From Candidatus Thorarchaeota archaeon (GTDB lineage Archaea > Asgardarchaeota > Thorarchaeia > Thorarchaeales > Thorarchaeaceae), in assembly GCA_004524445.1 (NCBI GenBank), contig SDNP01000007.1, forward strand, positions 33,141 to 97,140: a stretch of DNA of 64,000 nt, given 5' to 3'. This document shows, in pieces, positions 28,074 to 37,293 of this stretch. Position numbers and translations under genes: made by a program. How positions within the stretch are numbered: position 1 is the stretch's first letter; each line of letters starts with the position of its first letter. Under the pieces are notes generated by a model, which was given only the letters and a program-made list of their open reading frames with translations, did no database searches and was not told the origin of the DNA.

Positions 28074-29147
28074 ATGTCAGTTCTTTTCGACCCGTTCAAG
28101 ATTGGATCGATGCAGCTAAAAAATCGCCTTATGCGTAGTGCTACAACTTCTGCTTTCTCAAGACCTGATGGAACTATTCGTCCTGCTATTGTAGAGTTAT
28201 ACTCGGATTTGGCCAAAGGCGGAACGGGACTCATTGTAAAAGGTCATCTCTATGTCTTGGAGACTGGAAAGGCCCATGAAGGCATGGCGGGAATAAGTGA
28301 CGACAAGCACATTTCCGGATTGAAAGAAATCACAAAGGCTGTTCATGAGCATAACGGGAAGATAGTCGCTCAGCTCAATCATGCTGGCATCAATCATAAG
28401 GGTGATCGTGCAGGCCCAAGCGAATATAAGGGGGATAATTGGCAATCCAGGGCGTTATTAGAGAACGAAATCGAAGAAATCATCGATGCATTCGGTGATG
28501 CCGCTGAGAGGGCGCTACAAGCTGATTTTGATGGTGTTCAAATACATGGCGCTCATGGATACCTGATTAGTCAGTTCCTTAGTAAACTGGTAAACACCAG
28601 AGATGACCAGTGGGGTGGCAGCCTCAATAAAAGGATGAACCTTCTCATACGGGTATATGATGAGATTCGTAGAAGGGTGGGGAGGGTCCCATTGTTGCTT
28701 AAACTCAACAGTGATGACTTCAGCCCAAATGGATTCACTATAGAAGACAGTATTCGGGTTGCCCAAGTGATGTATGAGAAAGGGATTGATATCATTGAGA
28801 TAAGCGGGGGCGGCATCGGAAGAAGGCAAGATCTCAGATCTCGTGCGGAACATGACGATGATACATTCAGCGAACTTGCTTTTGCGGGACATGCTGCGAG
28901 AATTCGAAACCATACTGGTTCTGCGCCAATGGCATTAGTCAACGGATTTCGTCAACAGAAAACAATGCAAGCATCAATTGAGAGAGGTTTAGTTGACGTT
29001 GTTAGTATGAGTAGGCCCTTTATCCGGGAACCCACCTTGGTCAAAAAACTAAAAGAAGGACAAGATGAAGTCCAATGCATCAGATGTGACAAGTGTCTGG
29101 GAGAAGACGTCTTCGGAAAAGTCATGTTACAGTGTCAGTTGGATTAA
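28074..29147 (+). CDS. Old-yellow-enzyme family NADH:flavin oxidoreductase
   Basis: A 357-residue FMN TIM-barrel protein: LFDPFKIGSMQLKNRLMRSAT, AQLNHAGI, GVQIHGAHGYLISQFLS and a C-terminal CIRCDKCLG with two Cys pairs. It is the single-domain form, without the Fe-S/FAD extension of 2,4-dienoyl-CoA reductase. The physiological alkene or other substrate is unknown. The gene is monocistronic. Confidence 0.9.
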   Translation: MSVLFDPFKIGSMQLKNRLMRSATTSAFSRPDGTIRPAIVELYSDLAKGGTGLIVKGHLYVLETGKAHEGMAGISDDKHISGLKEITKAVHEHNGKIVAQLNHAGINHKGDRAGPSEYKGDNWQSRALLENEIEEIIDAFGDAAERALQADFDGVQIHGAHGYLISQFLSKLVNTRDDQWGGSLNKRMNLLIRVYDEIRRRVGRVPLLLKLNSDDFSPNGFTIEDSIRVAQVMYEKGIDIIEISGGGIGRRQDLRSRAEHDDDTFSELAFAGHAARIRNHTGSAPMALVNGFRQQKTMQASIERGLVDVVSMSRPFIREPTLVKKLKEGQDEVQCIRCDKCLGEDVFGKVMLQCQLD

Positions 29148-29240
29148 CATCTCCCAGTCAATACTCTGGAATTTTTCATCCAAGGCATCAGGACAAAATC
29201 CGTCTATATGTGAGATTTGATGACGCTATGCACAGCTGGT

Positions 29241-29286
29241 AATATTTATATATGTATATGACACCGTACTATACATCATACAGTGT
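29241..29286 (+). promoter_or_regulatory. TATA box and inverted-repeat operator of the PadR operon
   Basis: An AT-rich TATA region (29241-29259) is followed by an imperfect inverted repeat: ACACCGTA (29261-29268), 10-nt spacer, TACAGTGT (29279-29286), seven of eight positions matching. It lies between the TATA box and the PadR ATG at 29314. That is where a dimeric PadR repressor would block initiation, so autoregulation is inferred. Confidence 0.5.
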
Positions 29287-29313
29287 ATAACACACAGTGA
29301 AAGGCGATATATA

Positions 29314-29706
29314 ATGGACAATACCACACACCAAAAATGGAGTGATGCTCCGAAAAAAGCACTCGATGAGTTTGACCGTTGGTCTAAAGAGGTCAAACGC
29401 GGAGCAGCATCTCTTGCCATTCTGGCTGTTCTTGAAGAACAGGAGGCTTATGGTTATGAGATCGTCAGACAACTCAGTGAGCGTGTTTCATTCCTGCAAC
29501 TTGAGCAGGGCACAGTCTATCCTCTCCTTCGTCGACTTGAGAAGAGAGGCCTACTTGCAAGTGAGTGGAACTATGACGATCCATCAAAGCCAAAGAAATA
29601 CTATGGATTGACCTCTCCAGGTCAGAGTACGCTTGAGATGATGATGGAAACCTGGGTAATACTATCCCAAGAAATGAATAAGTTGATGAAAGGAGTTGAA
29701 TTCTAA
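29314..29706 (+). CDS. PadR-family transcriptional regulator
   Basis: A 130-residue winged-helix protein with PadR hallmarks: LAILAVLEEQEAYGYEIVRQL, EQGTVYPLLRRLEKRGLLA and a YYGLTSPGQ wing. It is expected to be a dimeric repressor responding to a ligand or membrane stress. The stop overlaps the next ATG (TAATG). Pairing with an HAAS-domain membrane protein is the common PadR operon pattern. Confidence 0.92.
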   Translation: MDNTTHQKWSDAPKKALDEFDRWSKEVKRGAASLAILAVLEEQEAYGYEIVRQLSERVSFLQLEQGTVYPLLRRLEKRGLLASEWNYDDPSKPKKYYGLTSPGQSTLEMMMETWVILSQEMNKLMKGVEF

Positions 29707-30776
29707 TGGGCGATTCGCCTAAAGATTTAATCGATAAATATCTAGAACGAGTACGAGTATATCTTCCGGTGGGAAGTGAAGAAACACTACTTGAAATGAG
29801 GACCCATCTCATTGAAGAGGCACAAAGGCTAGGAGATGGGAGAATAACGCATGGTTCTGCTATGATGGCTATTGAACGGTTTGGAGACCCCAAAGAAGCC
29901 GCTAATGCATATGCAGGCACTGGGAAGAAAGTGGGTCCGATTCCCGCTGAATATTTCCATCCTCTCTTGAGAATTGGATTGATATTAGCAGCATTGAGTG
30001 CAGTTTTTATTGTTGCCAGTTACTTCGTGGGATTGGCAGTTCCCGGATTAGGGTTCCTACAAAACTTTCCATTTAGTATCCTAGCCATGATTGCTATTTC
30101 TCTTGTCTACGCCTTCATTATCATTGGAGGATTGTCTTTATTGGATAGAGGAAAGCCACCAACAGAAAAGACCACTCTTGAGAGTGTACTTGGCATAGGG
30201 AGCGGCGTCTTCAAACCCAAAGGGCGCTGGGAGGCATTAGGTGAGGCTGTGTTTGGAACCATTTTTGGCGTCATTTTACTCCTACCCCAAATTATGCTTC
30301 TCTTTCGTCCTACGTTTCTAGTATTCCTGTACGCAGGAGCTCTGCTAATCTTTCTTGATGCTATCAAGGGACTGCTCTTCTTCCTTGCAGGAGAAAACAA
30401 TGTCACCCTCCTGATACAAGCCGCGATTGCAGCCATGTGGGTTATTCTCGCGGTCTTTCTCATCAATGTATCATGGCCCCTCGAGTCCTTCTATGTATTC
30501 AATGGAGATGTTGGGACCTGGCTGCTCGTGACTGTGGAGGACATCCAGAGTACTCTGCCACCTGAAATCAATGTCAGTCTGGGTCTGTCACTTATGTGGA
30601 TCTTCATCATCTTCATTATCGTAGTGACTAACCTTTGGTCGGTCCTGATATCTGCAATGAAGATTCCAATGTATCTTGAAGAAGGCAAGGGCTGGTGGTG
30701 GCAGGGTAGATGGACTGCTAAGGACTATGAAACCCTTATTGATGTCACGGACATGGATCAACAGGCTTCATCATGA
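29706..30776 (+). CDS. HAAS-domain membrane protein (PadR operon partner)
   Basis: Residues 5-75 form a helical HAAS-like cytoplasmic domain (LIDKYLERVRVYLP..ETLLEMRTHLIEEA..AIERFGDPKEAA). Six or seven membrane helices follow, from about residue 90 to 320. Proteins of this layout act with PadR regulators in envelope-stress or signalling circuits. The precise role is not known. Expression is coupled to the regulator by the 1-nt overlap. Confidence 0.75.
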   Translation: MGDSPKDLIDKYLERVRVYLPVGSEETLLEMRTHLIEEAQRLGDGRITHGSAMMAIERFGDPKEAANAYAGTGKKVGPIPAEYFHPLLRIGLILAALSAVFIVASYFVGLAVPGLGFLQNFPFSILAMIAISLVYAFIIIGGLSLLDRGKPPTEKTTLESVLGIGSGVFKPKGRWEALGEAVFGTIFGVILLLPQIMLLFRPTFLVFLYAGALLIFLDAIKGLLFFLAGENNVTLLIQAAIAAMWVILAVFLINVSWPLESFYVFNGDVGTWLLVTVEDIQSTLPPEINVSLGLSLMWIFIIFIIVVTNLWSVLISAMKIPMYLEEGKGWWWQGRWTAKDYETLIDVTDMDQQASS

Positions 30777-30827
30777 CCAAGCCATTTGAATGATGGATAC
30801 AACAATCGGAGTTAAGAATACGTAATA

Positions 30828-30850
30828 GAGAGGAGAAGGCATCTCCTCTC
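30828..30850. terminator. Terminator hairpin between convergent genes
   Basis: GAGAGGAG (30828-30835), a 7-nt loop and CTCCTCTC (30843-30850), then CCCCTTTTTTATT on the plus strand. It would terminate the PadR/HAAS transcript and overlaps the stop codon of the converging gene. Confidence 0.65.
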
Positions 30851-32972
30851 ATGCCCCTTTTTTATTATTGATTTCTTGTTGAATTAGATTGTCGAGATTC
30901 TCTGCCTTTTCATGAAATCCATATTTCCGCCAAGCACCAATACACCGCTGTAGCAAATCGTTGGCCAAGTGCGAGTAAATTGGTTCGTCAAGAATTTCAC
31001 TTCCTTGAATCAGAAGCAACAAGAGGGGGGTTCCCATCATTGCCAACTCATAATCATACTCTGTGTAGTCTTGAATTGCAATTCTATTTAATGCAACGCT
31101 AACCTTCAGAACTCTTTCTACTTCCGATCTATCAAGAAGTTCAAGTATCTGCCCCGCAAGGAATGTGACAGACATGATATCATCACGACAGACCATCCCA
31201 TGTGAAACAAACCACTGATGGACAGCTAATGCCGTTCTGAAACTCTCTATCCTAATATGCAGCTTTTCTTTTGGAATCTTAATTCTCGTGCTCAAGGCGG
31301 CTATTGATACCATCAAATTTCCTACATTCGTCATATATGCGCTCGGATTACTTTCACGGAGACTCATTGTTGACTCACTATCATACTGCTTCATCGCAGA
31401 GTAGAGCAACTCCAATTCTGAATGCGAAATCCTCCCTACGCGAGCTAGAATAGGTCCAATGGCATTTATGAGCACGAAAATGGAAAGCCTAATCTGGGTC
31501 TTGTTCCACTCGCGGTGAACCACCAAAGAAACATCCGTAAGAAATTCATCAATATACTCTAGATGTGCCTCCCTTCCTTCCCCCGTGCTTATCCGGTAGT
31601 ATTCTGCACAGGCAACGCTGAGGCTTTGAAATACACTGTCCACCGTGTGAGCAAAGATTGGAATATTCAAACGAAGGAGGCTCCTGAAATACTTCCAATA
31701 AATCTCAAGTACTTCTTCAAGCACCTCTTTTCGTTCGCTGACGGTCAATACTGGTGACTCAGAAAGCGCAGTGAGAAGTGTAATATAGTTCTGAAGCTGC
31801 AATGAGCTCTGCAAAGCCATTTTGATATAGGTAACCGGTTCAGACGATATCCCTGCTTTTTCATCAAGAACACTTGATAGCTGACTGAGTATTCCTTGGA
31901 TTCGTCCTTTATAGAATCCCATTTTTGACTTGAAATCGTCGTAACTAGAAACAGAGTATAGCTTTTCAAAGATTTCATTTCTATCAATAATTGAGTAAAT
32001 ATATGCCCGGGCAACCGGTATCGCTTTTTGATAGTAATCCACCAAACGTCCAGCAAATTCTGGAAACTCTGAGATTCTGCCATCCATGAACACAAATGAT
32101 TGCAGTAAGCTTGGTGGATCCGTCCTGAATTTGAAGATATCAGCAGCTTTTCTTAAGAATTTGGAATAGTCTCTTGAATCAATCTCTCTCGAGAGAAACT
32201 TGACTAGCGCAACCACAGCAGAGCTGAACGGATTATCTGCCTTTATCCTGTCCACTCTCATCACCAGTTCACTCAAGGGTGGTGCAGAAGTCTCCGTCAT
32301 CTGTAATGCGAGTGTCCCCATCTTAATGGCGAAAGTGAGTTCGAGGGTATTCTTTGAATCAATGCTCGCAGCACACGCCTTATCGAATCTCCCTTGAAGC
32401 GCATACTCCAATGCGTCTTCCATGGAGTAATGTACTTGTGACTTGAGTTTTTGCCACTTCTCCACTAGCCCAGTGGTTTCTGTTCTTTTGTCCACTCTCT
32501 CAAGGATTTGTTCCAGTTCAGAGTCTGTCCCGATTTGACTGATAAGAGGGGGCCAGATTCTATCCAAGACTTCTTCTAGGTTAATGGCAATGTCATGTTT
32601 GACATATGTGTCGAGAATCTTATTGATTATGACAGTATGCTCCTTTGTTACACTACCATCGGCATCAGGAATATTCGAATTGTCTATCTCCTCTGCAATA
32701 ATTCTAAGCTGGCTTTCGGCATATCCTGCACCTTTGTCCACGAGCGCCACAACTGTATAACCACTCTTGGATTCAAATACAATCAGTGTATTATCTCGGA
32801 ATGCTAGGCGGTGCACTTCACCACTATCCATGGCAGCACACAGCATCTTGGCTGCCGATATTAGTGCTCCAATAAGCATCTCACCATCTGTGTCGATGAA
32901 GGAGCGTATCTCCACTGGTACACCGCCTTCTGTAAGGACGCCAACAAGTCGTATCATCACTTGCACCCGCAC
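30849..32972 (-). CDS. Large protein with an N-terminal longin/roadblock-like domain and helical C-terminal region
   Basis: A 707-residue protein. Residues 1-95 show the strand-helix-strand-strand-helix order of a longin or roadblock-like domain: MIRLVGVLTEGGVPVEIRSF, EMLIGALISAAKMLCAAMD, LIVFESK, YTVVALVDKG and a closing helix. Residues 100-707 are almost all helix with no catalytic motif, perhaps a solenoid. Longin and roadblock domains are abundant in Asgard archaea and regulate small GTPases in eukaryotes. No GTPase gene is adjacent. It starts 209 nt from the corrinoid gene, on the same strand. Confidence 0.55.
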   Translation of the reverse strand: MRVQVMIRLVGVLTEGGVPVEIRSFIDTDGEMLIGALISAAKMLCAAMDSGEVHRLAFRDNTLIVFESKSGYTVVALVDKGAGYAESQLRIIAEEIDNSNIPDADGSVTKEHTVIINKILDTYVKHDIAINLEEVLDRIWPPLISQIGTDSELEQILERVDKRTETTGLVEKWQKLKSQVHYSMEDALEYALQGRFDKACAASIDSKNTLELTFAIKMGTLALQMTETSAPPLSELVMRVDRIKADNPFSSAVVALVKFLSREIDSRDYSKFLRKAADIFKFRTDPPSLLQSFVFMDGRISEFPEFAGRLVDYYQKAIPVARAYIYSIIDRNEIFEKLYSVSSYDDFKSKMGFYKGRIQGILSQLSSVLDEKAGISSEPVTYIKMALQSSLQLQNYITLLTALSESPVLTVSERKEVLEEVLEIYWKYFRSLLRLNIPIFAHTVDSVFQSLSVACAEYYRISTGEGREAHLEYIDEFLTDVSLVVHREWNKTQIRLSIFVLINAIGPILARVGRISHSELELLYSAMKQYDSESTMSLRESNPSAYMTNVGNLMVSIAALSTRIKIPKEKLHIRIESFRTALAVHQWFVSHGMVCRDDIMSVTFLAGQILELLDRSEVERVLKVSVALNRIAIQDYTEYDYELAMMGTPLLLLLIQGSEILDEPIYSHLANDLLQRCIGAWRKYGFHEKAENLDNLIQQEINNKKGA

Positions 32973-33181
32973 AGTCTACTCTGTATTCACAAGGCATCAT
33001 AAGAAAAAAGCCTTCGTCGTATTCCCTCCGAACCAGCATTATGCACCTTCTACAATAGCACAAATGGCTTGCGAATTGCCGAACATCAGGAATGGGACAC
33101 TGCCAGAATTTGAAATTTATCGGTTCTATCTAATAGAGAATACACACTCACATTTCTGCTTGACCTTGCTAATGGAACTGA

Positions 33182-33832
33182 TTATGCGTTAGACAAGAGT
33201 TTCTTTGCGACTTCTACTGCTGCCTGTGCATTTGGTGCCCAACCATCCGCCCCTATTTTCTCAGCCCATTCTTCTGTGGTTGGGGCTCCACCCACCATCA
33301 CTTTTGCTTGGTCTCTTATTCCTGCCTTTTTCATTGCATCTATTATTCCCCGCTGCATGGGTATTGTTGTAGTTAGCAAGGCAGAAAGCCCAACGATGTC
33401 CGGCTCATACTCTTTGATTTTATCAATTACGGTGTCTGTCGGAATGTCCTCCCCGAGGTCAATGACATCAAATCCATTGGCGCGCAATAGCGTTGCCACG
33501 ATGTCTTTTCCGATGCTATGGATATCTCCTTCAACAGTCACCATCAGCACTCTTCCTGCAGTTTCCACTTCAGCCTTTGATGCTTGTATATCTTGTAACA
33601 GAACCTCCATTCCGGCTTTCATTGCTCCTCCTGCAGACACCAGCTCAACCAGAAACGCCTCACCTCTCTCAAATCGGGCCCCCACTTCTCTTACTCCTTT
33701 TGCCAGTCCTTCTGAAATTGCCTTAAGGGGAGGTATTTCTTCGTCCAATGCTTTTTGGGCTGCTTTTCTAGCTCCCTCGGGATCACTGTCTATTACTGAT
33801 TGCTCCAGTTCCTTGAGTATGGCCGCTGACAT
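33182..33832 (-). CDS. Corrinoid-binding methyltransferase protein (MtbC/MtmC-like)
   Basis: A 216-residue cobalamin-binding protein. Residues 1-85 are the four-helix cap (B12-binding 2), and 93-216 are the Rossmann B12 domain. The corrinoid ligand His105 lies in EGDIHSIGKD, followed by GLSALLTTT and MVGGAP, the usual nucleotide-tail contacts. Such proteins carry a methyl group between a substrate-specific methyltransferase and an acceptor enzyme. It is divergent from the mtrH-type gene, a partner arrangement. Confidence 0.93.
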   Translation of the reverse strand: MSAAILKELEQSVIDSDPEGARKAAQKALDEEIPPLKAISEGLAKGVREVGARFERGEAFLVELVSAGGAMKAGMEVLLQDIQASKAEVETAGRVLMVTVEGDIHSIGKDIVATLLRANGFDVIDLGEDIPTDTVIDKIKEYEPDIVGLSALLTTTIPMQRGIIDAMKKAGIRDQAKVMVGGAPTTEEWAEKIGADGWAPNAQAAVEVAKKLLSNA

Positions 33833-33862
33833 TTTTGCAAACTGTCCTCTAATTGGTATCCT

Positions 33863-33890
33863 CCTTACATAGTAAGGATCCTAAATATAT
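33863..33890 (-). promoter_or_regulatory. Promoter and palindrome of the corrinoid protein gene
   Basis: Reading toward the corrinoid gene, a TATA box ATATATTTA (33882-33890) is followed by a perfect inverted repeat CCTTAC-ATA-GTAAGG (33863-33877), 31 nt before the start codon. It sits around the expected transcription start, so it may be an operator or a leader hairpin. Confidence 0.4.
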
Positions 33891-34078
33891 GCCTGATATG
33901 TGTCGGTTATCAAAATTATCGAATCGCTCTTATATTTCTAGCCTTATACTATTGGAAACTGCAGATTCAACATAGAGAAAAATTTGCATACCGTTCGACT
34001 CAAATTGAACTATGGTGTACCTTCTGGTACAAAATCCTAATACACCGTTAGCACAGAAAAAGATGAAGTTGAGATACT

Positions 34079-34987
34079 ATGTTAAAGTTTGAGTCAGAGC
34101 AGAAGGTCTACGATATCGGGGAAATCAAAATGGGGGGTCAACCTGGAGAGTACCCCACTGTACTTATTGGCAGCATCTTCTACCACGGTCATGACATTGT
34201 GACTGACGAGAAGGCAGGCGATTTTGACAAGGAGAAGGCTGAGGCTCTTCTGAAGAAGGAAGAAGCGGTTTCAGAAACGACTGGCAATCCGCGAATCGTA
34301 GATGTCTGTTCGGCCTGGCCTAGGTCATTTGACAAGTATATCGAATATGTAGCAGAGCATATCGAGGGGCCCTTTACTATAGACGGTACCACCTCGTCAG
34401 TTCGTATCGCTGGACTGAAGTATGTAGAGGAAGTTGGTCTGGGAGAACGAGTGATATACAATTCAGTCCAACCCCAGATCAAGGATGATGAGATCATGGC
34501 AATCAAAGATGCCAAAATCAACTCAGCAATTCTTCTCACTTACAATGCAAAGAATCCAACCATTCAAGGGCGGTTAGAATCACTCGATTCAGTACTCTCA
34601 GTAGCAAAGCAAGCAGGAATCGAAAACTGCTTGATAGATGTTGCCGTTCTGGACAAACCAGATCCCGGCCCTATCAGTAAATGCATCCATCTTGTGAAGG
34701 AGAGATATGGGCTTCCTGCCGGAGCAGGCTCACATAATGCTGTTGCTACATGGGCTGAACAACGTAATCTGGACAAGAATAAGCGTCTGATGGCTTTGAG
34801 TGTTGCCAATGCTTTACCCATCTCATTTGGTGCGGATTTTATTCTGTATGGACCAATTCATAATGCCAAATATGCCTACTTCCATACTGCATTTGCTGAT
34901 GCGTGTGTAGCCTTTAGTATGATGCAAGAATATGGAATCAAACCGGCCAATCGGTCACATCCCCTATTCCGCATATTCCGAGAATAG
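34079..34987 (+). CDS. mtrH: MtrH-family methyl-H4MPT:corrinoid methyltransferase
   Basis: A 302-residue TIM-barrel protein closely following MtrH: LKFESEQKVYDIGEIKMGGQPGEYPTVLIGSIFYHGH, PFTIDGTTSSVRIAGLKY, NSVQPQIKDDEI and AGSHNAVATW. It would exchange a methyl group between H4MPT and a corrinoid protein. No mtrA-G complex genes are present, so it probably works with the divergent soluble corrinoid protein as a stand-alone pair, as known in non-methanogenic archaea and bacteria. Confidence 0.92.
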   Translation: MLKFESEQKVYDIGEIKMGGQPGEYPTVLIGSIFYHGHDIVTDEKAGDFDKEKAEALLKKEEAVSETTGNPRIVDVCSAWPRSFDKYIEYVAEHIEGPFTIDGTTSSVRIAGLKYVEEVGLGERVIYNSVQPQIKDDEIMAIKDAKINSAILLTYNAKNPTIQGRLESLDSVLSVAKQAGIENCLIDVAVLDKPDPGPISKCIHLVKERYGLPAGAGSHNAVATWAEQRNLDKNKRLMALSVANALPISFGADFILYGPIHNAKYAYFHTAFADACVAFSMMQEYGIKPANRSHPLFRIFRE

Positions 34988-35136
34988 ACCGATATGAACG
35001 AATCCTCTTAGGCATAATTTAGTGCCTTCACGTACTGTAGCCCACACTTGGCATTTTGTCGAATGTACATGACTAGGCACCATTGAGTTTTATATAGGCC
35101 AATTCGTGCCATGCCGAACTAGTCTGGTGAACTCCT

Positions 35137-36000
35137 GTGTGTAAATGGTGCATGGAACATGGTGCTGGCGGAAAATGGTACATGAATGCCCGCAACTACT
35201 CTGAAGAGCTCGGTGAACAACTGAAACCCTACCTTGAAGAGCAGTGGAAAAATATGGAAACGCTCTTCATCCGCAAGGTGATGGGTTTTAGCTCGATTGG
35301 TCTTGGATATAAAATGCAGATGCCACTCATTGGAAGGGTTCTTCGTACTGCTGCAGAGCGACAGATTCACAATGAGAGCCATAGTCGCAATCCTGTCCGG
35401 GGCGATGGTCACTTTGGACAGGTGTTGCCACTTGAAGATGCTCAACATATTATTGGCAATCTTGCAACTGGCAAGATTATCAAAAACTATTGCCTGTGCC
35501 GATGGATGCAACGGGGCGTAAAGGATGCGGTCTGTATCAACTTCGGTTCGCTGAGTGAAATCATTCCAAAATTAGACCGTTACATACCAGTTGATGAGAA
35601 ATGGCAGTTAGACAGAGAAGAGGCAATCCAAGCCTTGGAGGAGCAGAACAAGAAGGGCTATGTTGCATCTGTCTGGTTCCAGCCCGTGCCGTACATCAAT
35701 GCAATATGCTCATGCGAGAGTCCTGAGTGTGGCGGACTTCGTCTGCGAAATGACTTTGGACTAAAGACCGTCTACAAGGCCGAATATGTGATCGACGTTG
35801 ATGCTGACCAATGTCAAGGCTGCAAGCGTTGTGTGAGCCAGTGTCAGTTTGGCGCATTACGCTACCTTCCGTCAATTGACCGAGTCATTGTGAATCAGGA
35901 CAAGTGCTTTGGTTGCGGGACATGCAGGCATGTCTGCGCTCATGACGCTCTAAAATTAGTTCCCAGAGAAGAAGTTCCTGGTCAGGCAGGCAATTACTAG
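35137..36000 (+). CDS. Iron-sulfur protein with C-terminal 2[4Fe-4S] ferredoxin domain and N-terminal CKWC motif
   Basis: A 287-residue protein starting at GTG. The C-terminal domain has two [4Fe-4S] motifs, CQGCKRCVSQC and CFGCGTCRHVC. The N-terminus MCKWCMEHGAGGKWYMNARNY and internal CLCRWMQ and CSCESPEC suggest further metal sites. The middle 120 residues are unassigned. It is followed 11 nt later by another ferredoxin gene. Together with the corrinoid and MtrH genes it may supply electrons for corrinoid reactivation. This role is inferred from context only. Confidence 0.7.
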   Translation: MCKWCMEHGAGGKWYMNARNYSEELGEQLKPYLEEQWKNMETLFIRKVMGFSSIGLGYKMQMPLIGRVLRTAAERQIHNESHSRNPVRGDGHFGQVLPLEDAQHIIGNLATGKIIKNYCLCRWMQRGVKDAVCINFGSLSEIIPKLDRYIPVDEKWQLDREEAIQALEEQNKKGYVASVWFQPVPYINAICSCESPECGGLRLRNDFGLKTVYKAEYVIDVDADQCQGCKRCVSQCQFGALRYLPSIDRVIVNQDKCFGCGTCRHVCAHDALKLVPREEVPGQAGNY

Positions 36001-36011
36001 GAGTGACGAAT

Positions 36012-36302
36012 ATGGCAAAGACAAAGATAACCATAGATTATGACAAATGCGGATACAAAGACGGAGTTGAGATGGATCCAAGAAATTGTAGGAAATGTCT
36101 TGGCATTTGCGACCCTGCAGTATTCCTCATGCATCCCACACTGGATGAACATCCTGACCCGTTCAATCCAGAGAAATGGATGGTCACCCCTGTGTGGCCG
36201 TCGATGTGCATGGGATGTATGAAATGTCAAGAAGTTTGTCCCGTTGGAGCGATAACCGTAGAGCCCGGAGAATCACTCTATACAATGATTAACGAAGTGT
36301 AG
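36012..36302 (+). CDS. Ferredoxin-like [4Fe-4S] protein
   Basis: A protein of about 96 residues. The second cluster motif CMGCMKCQEVCPVGAI is canonical. The first is atypical: a Cys near residue 13, a 13-residue gap, then CRKCLGICDP. The start is ATG 36012 with GGAG 8 nt upstream, rather than GTG 36003. It belongs to the same transcript as the preceding Fe-S protein. Confidence 0.8.
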   Translation: MAKTKITIDYDKCGYKDGVEMDPRNCRKCLGICDPAVFLMHPTLDEHPDPFNPEKWMVTPVWPSMCMGCMKCQEVCPVGAITVEPGESLYTMINEV

Positions 36303-37293
36303 TAATCGGGCGCGATTGAAGCACAACTACCCCCCTATTATGCATACACCATTCGATGTCTTGAGGATACTCGAAGGCACGTTCAATCTCTTTGCCCAGA
36401 CGAGCGACCCTGACCACATCTTCATCAGGGATTGCAAATCTCTTTTGCATATGCTCTGGTGTTTTTTCCTCCTTGATATTTCCGGCTTTCTCCGAAATAC
36501 AGGGCCTAATCATCAGCTCCTTTTTTCCTCGTTTCTTCTCCGTGATTGCCAATGAATCCTTCTTGAGAATATAGTTGTCGGGAATCACCCTGCCAGAAAC
36601 TATTGTTCCGCCTAGCCCATAGGTGGCGTCAATCAGCATTTGATTGCGGTTATTTGACACAACATTGGCAGTGAACATCACCCCAGAAACCTCAGCTGGT
36701 ATCAACTCCTGAACAATGACCGCCATTTTTATTTTTGACAGTGGAATGTCTTTACTGTTCAGATAGAGAATGGATCGTGTATTGAGGGCAGAACACCAGA
36801 CACGTTTGATTGATTCTAATACTTCTTCCAAGCCATTTGCGCCAAGATAACTTTCCGCTTGCCCTGCAAAGGAGAATTGATAGCCGTCCTCCAAAACAGC
36901 AGAAGACCTCACGGCAAAACCAGATGCATTGGAATTTCTGTTCTCTTTGAATTTTCGATAAGCTATGGAGATTTTCGTCTGGATACTCTCGGGAACCTCA
37001 CACGACAATAATGTCTTCTGGAATCCCGCGGTGACGGCCATCAGGTCTTCAAGGTCAATGGCACCATTTAGATTTTCAATCTGCTCTCCTACAGATGGGC
37101 TCTCTTGCAGGAATTCAGAATAGAAACTGCAGGGAATCACAAAGCCAGCAGGCACATTGAACCCATATTGGCGAAGACGGTACAGATTAGATGCCTTTCC
37201 TCCAAAATTCTCGACCTGACTGCAAGATATAGACGAAAGGTCATGAATTCGTCCCATCCCATCTCTTCTAGGTAACATCAAATCAGCTCTCAT
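36289..37293 (-). CDS. PEP synthase/PPDK-like ATP-binding domain protein (stand-alone)
   Basis: A 334-residue protein containing only the N-terminal ATP-grasp half of PEP synthase/pyruvate phosphate dikinase. It has FGGKASNLYRLRQYGFNVPAGFVI, GFAVRSSAVLEDG, SFAGQAESYLG, PAEVSGVMFTAN and a closing DIEWCMHNRGVVVLQSRPIT. No pyruvate/PEP barrel follows. Its start overlaps by 11 nt the end of the preceding phosphohistidine-domain gene, so the two are translationally coupled and likely form one two-subunit dikinase. The phosphoryl acceptor is unknown. The 3' end overlaps the ferredoxin gene on the other strand by 14 nt. Confidence 0.78.
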   Translation of the reverse strand: MRADLMLPRRDGMGRIHDLSSISCSQVENFGGKASNLYRLRQYGFNVPAGFVIPCSFYSEFLQESPSVGEQIENLNGAIDLEDLMAVTAGFQKTLLSCEVPESIQTKISIAYRKFKENRNSNASGFAVRSSAVLEDGYQFSFAGQAESYLGANGLEEVLESIKRVWCSALNTRSILYLNSKDIPLSKIKMAVIVQELIPAEVSGVMFTANVVSNNRNQMLIDATYGLGGTIVSGRVIPDNYILKKDSLAITEKKRGKKELMIRPCISEKAGNIKEEKTPEHMQKRFAIPDEDVVRVARLGKEIERAFEYPQDIEWCMHNRGVVVLQSRPITTLR

